Assembly (NCBI GenBank): GCA_951828515.1
Contig: OX639992.1
Span: 1,890,008 to 1,954,007, forward strand
Source: an uncultured Poribacteria bacterium
Lineage (GTDB): Bacteria > Poribacteria > WGA-4E > WGA-3G
Reading direction: 5' to 3'
Length of the DNA: 64,000 nucleotides
Positions 9,074 through 16,563 of this stretch are shown piece after piece (positions within the stretch are counted from its first letter, which is position 1; each line of letters begins with the position of its first letter). Made by a program: the position numbers and the translations under genes. The notes beneath the pieces were generated by a model. That model ran no database searches, was not told where the DNA came from, and was given only the letters and a program-made list of their open reading frames with translations.

Positions 9074-9384
9074 GATATTCCCTTTTCCAATTTGGATTTT
9101 TCAATTTTAAGAGTCTAACACGACGAGTCAGGGATGTCAAATCATTTTGTTGTCAGTTTCCGATTTTCGGTTGTCAGAGGTTGGGCGATTGGATATATAT
9201 TGTCTGAATCGCGGATTGTCGCGGATGATACGGATGACGCGGATTTTAAGAGTCTTTCGTTTCTTGACGCGGTATCTTAAACATGATATATTGTTCACAT
9301 CGCTTTTTAATTCATTGCTCTTGGGCAAAAGAAATGCCCAAGCAAAAACACCCACCTGAACGAACCGCAAGGAAAAATTAAAAT
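9074..9384. other. Repeat-bearing intergenic region
   Basis: No gene is seen. It holds a GCGGAT-rich repeat at about 9203-9245, a perfect TTGGGC/GCCCAA hairpin at about 9321-9341 merging into CCCAAGCAAAAACAC, and finally CCGCAAGGAAAAATTAAAA directly before the acetamidase ATG at 9385. Confidence 0.7.
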
Positions 9385-10308
9385 ATGGCGACACATCACT
9401 TTGAACCGACGGTCTATTACACAGCGATTGGTGCACACGAACCGGTGCTCCACATTGAGAGCGGCGACACCGTTTTTACAACCACCGTGGACAACGCGGG
9501 CTACGATGCCAACGATACACAGGTCACCGAGGGAGGAAACCCACAAACAGGTCCTTTTTATGTTGAATCGGCAGAACCGGGAGATACATTAGCAGTCCAT
9601 TTTGATCGGGTCCTCCCGAATCGAAAAATCGGACGGACGGCTATGGTCGTTGCTCCGAATGTTTTGGATCCGCACTACGTTGCATCCGAGATGCCCGAAG
9701 GTGGGCGCGCCGAGTGGCATGTGGACGTGGAAAAGTGGACGGCGACGTTAGTGACCCCAGAGACACAGTTGGGTAAACTCACGCTCCCGCTTGAACCGAT
9801 GGTCGGGTGTTTCGGCGTAGCACCGCCGCGAGGGCAAGCGATCTCGACAGCGACCTCCTCCACACACGGCGGAAATATGGACTATCGCGGTTTTCAGGAG
9901 GGCGTTACCGTTTATTTCCCAGTTTTCGTCTCCGGCGCGCTCTTTTTTCTCGGTGATGGACATGCCGTGCAAGGTGATGGCGAAATCGTCGGGACTGGGA
10001 TCGAAATTTCTTTTGATGTGCAGTTCACGGTTGAAGTGCTCAAGGGAAAAAGCATCAACTGGCCCCGTGCGGAAAACAGCGATTATATTCTCACAGCGGG
10101 TAATGCGCGTCCGTTGGATCAGGCGGTGCAGCACGCAACGACAGAACTTCTCCGGTGGTTGGGTGAACTCGGTTTGGAAAAACGTGCCGCACATACCTTG
10201 TTAGGGCAGGCGGTAGAATACGATATGGGGAATGTCTTCGATCCTGCGTATACGATGGTCTGCAAAATCAAAAAGTCGATATTACGGGATATTGGGGTTT
10301 GGGGGTAG
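9385..10308 (+). CDS. Acetamidase/formamidase family protein
   Basis: This 307-aa protein matches the acetamidase/formamidase family. It has PVLHIESGDTVFTTTVDNAG near the start, EPGDTLAVHFDRVLPN, PPRGQAISTATSSTHGGNMD near residue 150 and LGDGHAVQGDGEI near 195, all conserved blocks of the family. Members hydrolyse short amides such as formamide to the acid and ammonia. The ATG follows the repeat end CCGCAAGGAAAAATTAAAAT with no other ribosome-binding site. It is the last ordinary gene before the CRISPR/IscB region. Confidence 0.88.
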   Translation: MATHHFEPTVYYTAIGAHEPVLHIESGDTVFTTTVDNAGYDANDTQVTEGGNPQTGPFYVESAEPGDTLAVHFDRVLPNRKIGRTAMVVAPNVLDPHYVASEMPEGGRAEWHVDVEKWTATLVTPETQLGKLTLPLEPMVGCFGVAPPRGQAISTATSSTHGGNMDYRGFQEGVTVYFPVFVSGALFFLGDGHAVQGDGEIVGTGIEISFDVQFTVEVLKGKSINWPRAENSDYILTAGNARPLDQAVQHATTELLRWLGELGLEKRAAHTLLGQAVEYDMGNVFDPAYTMVCKIKKSILRDIGVWG

Positions 10309-10393
10309 CTTGGACTTGGGAGGTCTCAACTGCTTTCACAAATACGGTGATGTGTAGCGTCCATTATCAGAACCAGCCTCGCCCCCTATGCGC

Positions 10394-10977
10394 GTTACCG
10401 CTTGGGCATGGTGGAGCTGCAATCCAATGCCAAAGCAACGAGTCGGGAATCGGAGTTCCCTCCTACAGAAGAAATGTGATACCTTGAGCATAGTGGAGTT
10501 GCAACGGTAAGATTAAAAACGTCAAGCCGAAAGTTGATCCTTAGGTTTGTTATCGCTTGGGCATGGTGGAGTTGCAACGCCTTTTTCGGCTGATAGGAAA
10601 TCCAGCCCCAGATCTGTTATCGCTTGGGCATGGTGGAGTTGCAACTGAAAGATTTTCGTTATGATGCCCGCAATCTGAACAGTTATCGCTTGGGCATGGT
10701 GGAGTTGCAACCCATAAGGATTTTCGCTATTGAGTTCAAACTGGTATGTTATCACTTGGGCATGGTGGAGTTGCAACTTTGACCGTGCGATCTCCCTGAT
10801 TTCTCTCCACTGTTCGTTATCACTTGGGCATGGTGGAGTTGCAACTCTCCGCTTTCTTTGTGGTCGATTCTGTCGTTGATGGTTATCACTTGGGCATGGT
10901 GGAGTTGCAACATCAGATTATGACACACCTGAAGGATTATCTGAAAAGTTATCACTTGGGCATGGTGGAGTTGCAAC
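10394..10977. CRISPR. CRISPR-like array, nine 30-base repeats
   Basis: Repeats lie at 10394-10423, 10476-10505, 10549-10578, 10616-10645, 10682-10711, 10748-10777, 10816-10845, 10882-10911 and 10948-10977. The core is CTTGGGCATGGTGGAGTTGC. Repeats 6-9 are identical and begin GTTATCAC, repeats 3-5 begin GTTATCGC, and repeats 1 and 2 are degenerate, so the array ages toward 10394. Spacers are 36-38 bases for the last six, 43 for the second and 52 for the first; all differ. The repeat ends in the self-complementary GTTGCAAC. Read on the minus strand it starts GTTGCAACTCC, similar in character to type II repeats. No cas1 or cas2 is in the window. An anti-repeat lies at 11072-11097 and an IscB-like gene starts at 11310. 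Confidence 0.93.
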
Positions 10978-11309
10978 GCTATGCAAGAATGTAGGTGTCA
11001 CTGGCAATCCTCTTAAGAGTTTTGCTGTCGACCTCCGATCGTGTGAATTCACCGGGAGATTGACGGCAAATTTGCAACTCCATGCTCAAGCGGTATCTAG
11101 TCTAAGTTTTCAACTACGTTACCTGTGATATAGACACCTTTGGGTGCATGACGCCAGCCTAAAGCTCCGTCAGGACAATGTAAACAGCTTTACAATACGC
11201 TGTCAATCCTGAAGAAAGCACGGATAACATTGACGAGGCTCGCTTTACCTCCAAAGGTCAATATCTTCTGCTTTTAGTGGGAGAATTATACCTTATTGAG
11301 AGAACATTT
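10978..11309. ncRNA. Candidate tracrRNA/omega-RNA region with anti-repeat
   Basis: The 332 bases between the array and iscB have no long open frame. At 11072-11097 is an anti-repeat. TTGCAACTCC is perfectly complementary to the GGAGTTGCAA end of the repeats, then a 3-base bulge, then ATGC, then CAAGC-type pairing, so most of 26 bases can pair. Further potential hairpins: CACC/GGTG at 11135-11146; TGACG..CGTCA at 11149-11172; CAGGACA..TGTC(AA)TCCTG at 11171-11211 enclosing a perfect TGTAAA/TTTACA stem at 11179-11194; and ATTGACGAGG..CCTC..GTCAAT at 11229-11262. Position just upstream of iscB is where IscB guide RNAs (omega-RNAs) are encoded. The anti-repeat instead recalls Cas9 tracrRNA. The strand of transcription is not settled (see findings). 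Confidence 0.65.
11178..11206 (-). promoter_or_regulatory. Candidate leftward promoter into the array
   Basis: On the minus strand TTGACA and TTACAT are 17 bases apart. Transcription from here would run through the anti-repeat and then the array. The site overlaps a hairpin of the candidate guide RNA, so the match could be accidental. Confidence 0.35.
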
Positions 11310-13172
11310 ATGTTTAAAGTTGCGGTTATAGATTCTGAAAAGAAAGTCTTGGAACCCTGCCATTCCGCAGCTGCCCGGCGTTTGCTTCGTGATGGAGCGG
11401 CGGCGGTATGGTGTAAATATCCGTTTACAATTATCCTCAAGCGCGTGATACCAGAGGACGAGATTGTAACGGGTGTTTATTCTCTAAATTGGGACCCAGG
11501 TTCCCGAATATCAGGGATTGCGATTTTAGACAATGAGAACAACATTGTCATGAAGGCAGAACTTCATCATCGAGGGTTCCAGATAACGAAGGCTTTGAAA
11601 AAGAGAGCGGGCTTTCGTCATGGACGGAGAACCCGCAATTTACGATACCGGCAAGCGCGCTGGGCGAATCGTAGACGTAAAGTGCCTGTTCTGACGGAAA
11701 CTGAAGGATGGAAGTACAAACGTGCTGAAGACGAGTCCGATCTATCGAAAGACTCGTCAAAAACGAAGAACAAGTTTGTGAGAGTGTCGTCTGCGCAATT
11801 GAAAGACAAGCGGTATCGTTATACTCGTATAAAATCCCGTAACCGTAAAGAATTCATGCCTGAGATGACGAACGCAAAGGTCGCACGTCTTACAAGAGAC
11901 AAGCTGATTCACCATATCATGATGCGTGATAAAAAAGCGGAACGCGATGCCCTGATGTCGAAAAGGTTAGGGTTCTTACGAAGTGCCCTGAAAGCAAAGT
12001 TGAAGAATACACCACCGACGAAGTATCGTTGGAAACGTGAGCGTATTGGACACAAAAAACGTGCGGATAACGGCTGGATTGCCCCGAGTCTTATGTCTCG
12101 TGTATTCAACTTAGAAACATGGACACGCCGATTGATAAATCTTTATCCGATAAAACGTCTCGCTATTGAGGAAGTCAAGTTTGATATGCAACTGTTAGAG
12201 AATCCTGATATTCACGGTATTGAATATCAACGGGGCCCCTTATACAGACGTGAAAAGAGAGCGTATTTATTGGAATTAACGAAGCGAAAATGTGCTTATT
12301 GTGGCAAAGGTGGGCAGCGTTTAGAGATAGAACACATTTACCCACAAGCCCTTGGCGGTTCAGACAGGCTCGACAACCTCACGATGGCATGTCATGCGTG
12401 TAACCAGAAAAAGGGTAGACTTTGGGGTAAAGAATTAGAAAAGCGGCATCCAGAGATTGCCAAAAAAATAAAGACTGTATTATCAAAATCAAAGCGCGGA
12501 TTCTCGCTATCAGACGCGGCGGCAGTGAATACGATTCGGTGGAAACTCGTAGAGACCCTCCAGGCGACACAACTCCCTGTATTTTGTGGTTCTGGAGGAC
12601 AGACGGCACACAATCGTAACGAGGCTGGACTGCCGAAGACACATTACTATGATGCAGCCTCCGTTGAAAACACACCCCAAGAAGCCTGTGCGAAAGCCCC
12701 TGTGCTTGTGATACATGCCCTTGGCTACGGAAGCCGGAATAACCTCAAATATCGTTTTGGGTGTACCGCAGGCGGAAAATTTCCAGGGTTCCGTCAGAAA
12801 ATTTTTAAAGCGTCTCACATTAACGGTTTTCACAGAGGCGACCATGTCTATCTAACAAAGGAGAACAGGCGCGTAGAAGGTGTAATTAACTGCTTTGAAA
12901 AGCCCCGCCCAGGGAAACCGCAAAAATGCCGTGTAAATAATTTTTATAAAGATACAAAAGACAAACGCGAATCAGGTAACCTCAGCCAATTAAGACGCTT
13001 CAGACATCGCGATGGATATGGGTATCAATATAGAAAGGATACAGGCTCCTTTCCTAAACCGATGCAAAAACCGGAAACACACACCGCACCTAAAACTGAA
13101 ACAGAACAGGTACGACAACCGAAGCTTAAACAGACAGAACCACAACAACTCGAATTTCCATTTTTTACGTAA
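11310..13172 (+). CDS. iscB: IscB-like RuvC/HNH RNA-guided nuclease, enlarged
   Basis: This 620-aa protein has IscB architecture. The N-terminal PLMP-like domain is at 1-45 (VLEP in place of PLMP, then KYPFTIIL). RuvC-I is LNWDPGSRISGIAIL with Asp62. An Arg-rich bridge helix lies at about 101-124. RuvC-II is LAIEEVKFDMQ (Glu287/288). The HNH domain has CAYC (328-331), IEH with His342, Asn356 and CHAC. RuvC-III is LPKTHYYDAA with His445 and Asp448. A C-terminal domain at about 465-580 matches the target-adjacent-motif-interacting part, followed by a Pro/Gln/Lys-rich tail. Ordinary IscB is about 400-500 aa. The excess here is mainly a basic insertion at about 125-252 between bridge helix and RuvC-II, where Cas9 carries its REC lobe. 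The ATG at 11310 follows GAGAG; a GTG at 11277 is also in frame. No TnpA is nearby. Confidence 0.88.
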   Translation: MFKVAVIDSEKKVLEPCHSAAARRLLRDGAAAVWCKYPFTIILKRVIPEDEIVTGVYSLNWDPGSRISGIAILDNENNIVMKAELHHRGFQITKALKKRAGFRHGRRTRNLRYRQARWANRRRKVPVLTETEGWKYKRAEDESDLSKDSSKTKNKFVRVSSAQLKDKRYRYTRIKSRNRKEFMPEMTNAKVARLTRDKLIHHIMMRDKKAERDALMSKRLGFLRSALKAKLKNTPPTKYRWKRERIGHKKRADNGWIAPSLMSRVFNLETWTRRLINLYPIKRLAIEEVKFDMQLLENPDIHGIEYQRGPLYRREKRAYLLELTKRKCAYCGKGGQRLEIEHIYPQALGGSDRLDNLTMACHACNQKKGRLWGKELEKRHPEIAKKIKTVLSKSKRGFSLSDAAAVNTIRWKLVETLQATQLPVFCGSGGQTAHNRNEAGLPKTHYYDAASVENTPQEACAKAPVLVIHALGYGSRNNLKYRFGCTAGGKFPGFRQKIFKASHINGFHRGDHVYLTKENRRVEGVINCFEKPRPGKPQKCRVNNFYKDTKDKRESGNLSQLRRFRHRDGYGYQYRKDTGSFPKPMQKPETHTAPKTETEQVRQPKLKQTEPQQLEFPFFT

Positions 13173-13182
13173 AAATAGAAGA

Positions 13183-13368
13183 CCAGTAGCCGATCCAGTC
13201 TGTCGAGTGTTTCGTCAATACCTCTCGACTGACAATCCCGTTTGTATCTTTGCTCACTTTTACGACTTGGCCTCTTTCCACTACGATACGACTATTCTTG
13301 TTTTTGAGCGTCTGCTCAGCGTGGGAAATGGAGTCTTGCGAGTAAAAAAACGGAAAAATCGGCCAATT
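13183..13368 (-). pseudogene. Possible C-terminal fragment of the type III methyltransferase
   Basis: The minus strand is open between stops at 13369-13371 and 13165-13167. It encodes a protein-like stretch with SRIVVERGQVVKVSKD and STDWIGYW. The latter resembles the TDWIDYW-type motif remembered from adenine-specific methylases, which would fit the truncated methylase start at 14722. There is no start codon and both ends are abrupt; its left end runs into the 3' end of iscB. The assignment rests on memory of the motif and is tentative. Confidence 0.35.
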
Positions 13369-13424
13369 CTATGGCGACCGTTGGAAGTTCCGTTAATAAG
13401 GGAAATTTAGCGGATTTCAGCATG

Positions 13425-13458
13425 AAAGTCCCCTGATAAGGGGGATTTAGGGGGTTTA
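13425..13458 (+). repeat. 34-base repeat, inverted copy at 15868-15901
   Basis: The sequence begins AAAGTCCCCTGATAAGGG. Its reverse complement recurs at 15868-15901 with one mismatch. The two copies bracket the transposase relic, methylase fragment and Mrr-like gene. Confidence 0.85.
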
Positions 13459-13502
13459 AGAGTGTAACACCACCCGTTTTTGCTCAAGTGATATTGCTTT
13501 AG

Positions 13503-14335
13503 GCTCCATTCTCCATAGCCTCTCTGACTACTTGGTCATATCTTTTCGGATCTTTTCTGAAGAAACGCGTCAAAGGTCCAAAGCCGAAACTTTCTTTTTA
13601 CAAGATATTCAACTATATTCTCTATGTTTTGCATACCGGCATTCAATGGGATCAACTCCGAACACGGCGGAATGAACTGCATTGGTCTAATGTCTATAAA
13701 TGGCATAATCGCTGGTCAAAAGATGGTTCCTATGAAAACCTTTTTCAGGCATCTGTCATCCACTTACTTGATACCGATGAACTTGACACGACACGCCTTC
13801 ATGGAGAGGGTTCAAACACCGTCGTGAAAAAAGGGGTGACGGTATCGGGTACTCAGGACACAAACATCAGAAAGGCGAAAAAGAGTTGACGATCACCGAC
13901 AATCACGGATTCATTATAGGACCGATAACGATGAAACCCGTCAACGTACATGATACAACGATTTTGCCCGACGCCTTCAGTGATATAATCACCTTTAGCA
14001 AACGTATTGGCATGGATTTTTTCGGGTCTGCTCTAACACTTGACTCGGCGTTTGATTCTAAAGCGAATCATTAGTTGATTAGAGAACACGGACTGATCCC
14101 CGTGATCTATCCTAACCGGCGGAATGCTAAAGCACCTATCGTCATTGCTCGTAAGTTCCGCTGGTTTAACAAAGAGATATACAAAGACCGATATAAAGTT
14201 GAGCGAACTTTCGGTTGGCAAGATACTTATCGAAAACTTGCCTTGAGCTACGATAAACTCAAAGAGACCCGTTTAGGATTTCGGCACTTGGCATATTCAA
14301 TGATTAACTTTCGTATAACTTTCAACCATTCATAA
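13503..14335 (+). pseudogene. IS5/IS4-type DDE transposase relic
   Basis: Three open segments in sequence encode one transposase. The first, about 13503-13860, has TGIQWDQLRTRRNELHWSNV. The second, in another frame to 14071, has HGFIIGPITMKPVNVHDT and ALTLDSAFDSK. A TAG at 14072-14074 follows, then REHGLIPVIYPNRRNAKAP and YKVERTFGWQDTYRKL to the stop at 14335. Asp in LTLDSAFDS and Glu in KVERTFGW are the usual DDE residues of IS5/IS4-like enzymes. A frameshift near 13855 and the nonsense codon make it inactive. Terminal inverted repeats could not be identified with confidence. The right end abuts, and presumably interrupted, the methylase gene. Confidence 0.85.
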
Positions 14336-14338
14336 CGC

Positions 14339-14722
14339 CTACTCGCTATGAGTTCTAAGCTTGAGTCCACCTTGTGCCTCAATCTCCTCTCGTAGTGGAC
14401 CATTCTTGAGGGATGACAAAACAAGTTTGTTGTCGCCCCAGATTAACTTGTTCGTCCAGCCCTTAAGTTGGCGACCCCGTTCATCGAACATAGTAAGTTG
14501 CATGTCGGCTTCAGACGGTTTTTCGGCCCGGGGTTCGTCTACCTGCTCGATTGTCTGAAACGGGAGGACGATGTTGCAGACCTCGTTGGTTTTGCCGTTC
14601 CAGACGAGTTCGACTTCGCGTTTGTCTTCAAACAGCAGGAAGCGGTATTTGTCAGGCAGTGGTTTGTCCGCCTCAATAAAGCGGATGATTTCTTGTTGTT
14701 CCTGCTCTGTGAGTCTTGGCAT
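14339..14722 (-). pseudogene. Truncated type III/adenine DNA methyltransferase (Mod), N-terminus only
   Basis: The reading frame starts at an ATG at 14722 and encodes the N-terminal region of an adenine-specific DNA methylase. It ends with WTNKLIWGDNKLVLSSLKNG and AQGGLKL, the block that normally leads directly into the DPPY catalytic motif (YIDPPFxxG). Here it breaks off into RTHSE and a stop where the transposase relic begins, about position 14358. The catalytic DPPY and the whole target-recognition part are missing. A possible downstream piece is at 13183-13368. It follows the Mrr-like gene by 10 bases, suggesting a former operon. Confidence 0.75.
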
Positions 14723-14732
14723 GGGTTATCTC

Positions 14733-15641
14733 TTATATCAGTTGAAAAGGTTGAGGCTCAAACAAATCCAATTGAGTGTCACTTGGAATTCGATCTGCAA
14801 GGTGTTGGGCTAATTCCCAGTCAAATTGGCTGATAGGATCTAACCACGGGCGATCTGGTAGGATTGGGTCTAACATCTTATCAAAAATACCTTTATCAAC
14901 AAGTTCAACTGTCCCACCTCGTTTTTTTGCTTTAGCCACAATCTCTTGTGCATCTGGTGAAAATCTCTCAACCGTTGAAACGACAATACCTATGCGTTTC
15001 CCTTCTACGAACATAGTCCCAAATAATTCTCGGATTGTGCTTACTCCTTCAGAAGACTTTTGAGATCCACGGCGTTTGACTTGTATGAGCCATTGCTCAC
15101 TTCCGGTTTCTATTAGTAGGACATCAATTCCGCCATCGCGGGGTTTTCCAATATGTAGTACTTCAGCATTCGTGCAATTGGCTCGGAAAACATCCGCAAC
15201 GAATTTCTCGAAACGCGCAGGGTTGAAAGAATGCAGCAAATCAGGACACTGCTTTATGTGCGAAGCCAACTCTTCATTACAACCCTCAGGTAAATCTCCA
15301 TTAAACTCGCGGAGTTTTGAGATATACGCGTGAAAATCTGGTGGTGGTATACAATCACGGAGTGGATCGGAGTAAAAGCGTGCCTGCCAGAACCGACAAC
15401 CTCGACAATACCAGAGGCAATAGTTACGATAACTATTTCCCTCATCGACATACTCTTCAACCCTTAATAATTTAGTAGAACAATACTCACAACTCGTGAG
15501 GTCTTGAAGCGCATTATCAAGAATATCATCAAGGGTTTTGTCAGAACAATAATCTTCATCAAAGAGCTCACCATTCCAACCATCAATATCAAACTTATCG
15601 TATGCGACCATTTGTTTTGGTTTTTTTGTAGGGTCTGCCAT
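14733..15641 (-). CDS. Mrr-like restriction endonuclease
   Basis: This 302-aa protein has two CxxC pairs in its N-terminal half (CEYC near residue 51 and CRGC near 79), a likely zinc ribbon. The C-terminal half contains FEKFVADVFRANC and then GKPRDGGIDVLL...WLIQVKRR. This is the GGxD...QxK form of the PD-(D/E)XK nuclease active site found in Mrr-cat (type IV-like) endonucleases. Mrr enzymes cut modified DNA; here the partner is a broken type III-like methylase. The gene is intact with an ATG start, followed after 10 bases by the truncated methylase. Whether it still acts without its neighbour is unknown. Confidence 0.78.
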   Translation of the reverse strand: MADPTKKPKQMVAYDKFDIDGWNGELFDEDYCSDKTLDDILDNALQDLTSCEYCSTKLLRVEEYVDEGNSYRNYCLWYCRGCRFWQARFYSDPLRDCIPPPDFHAYISKLREFNGDLPEGCNEELASHIKQCPDLLHSFNPARFEKFVADVFRANCTNAEVLHIGKPRDGGIDVLLIETGSEQWLIQVKRRGSQKSSEGVSTIRELFGTMFVEGKRIGIVVSTVERFSPDAQEIVAKAKKRGGTVELVDKGIFDKMLDPILPDRPWLDPISQFDWELAQHLADRIPSDTQLDLFEPQPFQLI

Positions 15642-15951
15642 AATGAATCACCTATTATATTTTATTAATTTCAGAATTACATACCGTTCCGCTGGAGTGG
15701 AAGACCTAAAGTCCACGCGTGCTATGGACATACCGTTCCGGTGGAGCGAAGGAGTGGAGATAAATAGATTTTGTTATAGCTTTCTTCAGAAGAACAGTGC
15801 AATAGGATTTACGCAAATTGAGCAAATATGGGGCATTTTTACGCAAAAAGCGATAATTTTGGTATTCTTAACCCCCTAAATCCCCCTTATCAGGGGACTT
15901 TAAGAGCAGATGCGTAAGTCCTATGCAAGTTTTGGGATAATCAGGCATCAG
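15642..15951. other. Intergenic region with repeats
   Basis: No convincing gene is seen. It contains two CATACCGTTCCG units followed by GGAG (about 15680 and 15730), the inverted copy of the 34-base repeat at 15868-15901, and a GCGTAAGTCCTA motif at about 15912 that recurs near 20211. Confidence 0.6.
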
Positions 15952-16554
15952 TTACCAAATGTTGGCAAGCTCGTAAGTTGACTCAATATGTGCTTTCATA
16001 CCGTTGTCCGTAGCATTGACAAGATTTTTGAAGAAAGCCTCAGTCTCTTGAATGGCTTTGCTCGTTAGGCGAACTTTCCCACCCGGTGATCGGGTCCAAT
16101 CGTAATCGGGCATATCAAAACCGTGCGCGAAACTATGACGAACACGTAAAATTTCATTCAATCTTGCCCGAACTTGCAAACCGGTCATTCCACGGTGAGG
16201 CCAGATCCAGGCATCAATTGGGTCGTATCCGGTGCATTGAAGGAGTAAATTCCGTGTATTTTCCGAGTTCGGTGTATTAAATCTCGCCAAGGTGCTTTCT
16301 GCTGCGCGTTTAGCGAGTGTCTGTATAGCATCAAATTTGGAATTCGGCGGATCCGCTATCACATCGTAAAAGTCGCGCACCAAGTTGCTTATGTAAGCGT
16401 TCCATGCTGCGACGTAAGCTGCAAGTGCTGCGTGATAGTACACCTGTATTTCATCATGCAACATTGGGCGTAAACGCCTATCTGTTGCTGTTCTGCGTAG
16501 CGTTTGTATGTGACTCGCCGCGGTCAGGTACTGTAATGCTGCAGGTGATGACAC
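15952..16554 (-). CDS. HEPN-domain protein
   Basis: This 200-aa, mostly helical protein carries RLNEILRVRHSFAHGF near residue 145. RHSFAH fits the Rx4-6H motif of HEPN RNases. Such domains are common in abortive-infection, toxin-antitoxin and CRISPR-associated proteins, and usually cut RNA. The overall composition, with WNAYISNLVRDFYDV earlier, resembles the RiboL-PSP-HEPN and MAE-type HEPN groups, but the subfamily cannot be assigned by eye. It starts 9 bases after the ParA-like gene ends, so the two should be cotranscribed. A two-gene toxin/regulator or defence module is plausible. Confidence 0.62.
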   Translation of the reverse strand: MSSPAALQYLTAASHIQTLRRTATDRRLRPMLHDEIQVYYHAALAAYVAAWNAYISNLVRDFYDVIADPPNSKFDAIQTLAKRAAESTLARFNTPNSENTRNLLLQCTGYDPIDAWIWPHRGMTGLQVRARLNEILRVRHSFAHGFDMPDYDWTRSPGGKVRLTSKAIQETEAFFKNLVNATDNGMKAHIESTYELANIW

Positions 16555-16563
16555 AAGAACCCT

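Noticed and set aside
10522-10976. Minus-strand frames with repeated MQLHHAQ
   Set aside because: They arise from translating CRISPR-like repeats; the spacers give unrelated residues.
10394-10977. Array as a simple coding or satellite tandem repeat
   Set aside because: Segments between repeats are all different and of nearly constant 36-38-base length, with degeneration at one end, as in CRISPR arrays.
11310-13172. Calling the nuclease a full Cas9
   Set aside because: It keeps the PLMP-type N-terminal domain and IscB-type RuvC/HNH spacing, and at 620 aa lacks room for a full REC lobe; IscB-like is the safer name.
14361-15333. Plus-strand frames across the Mod fragment and Mrr-like gene
   Set aside because: Antisense shadows; the minus strand carries recognisable motifs.
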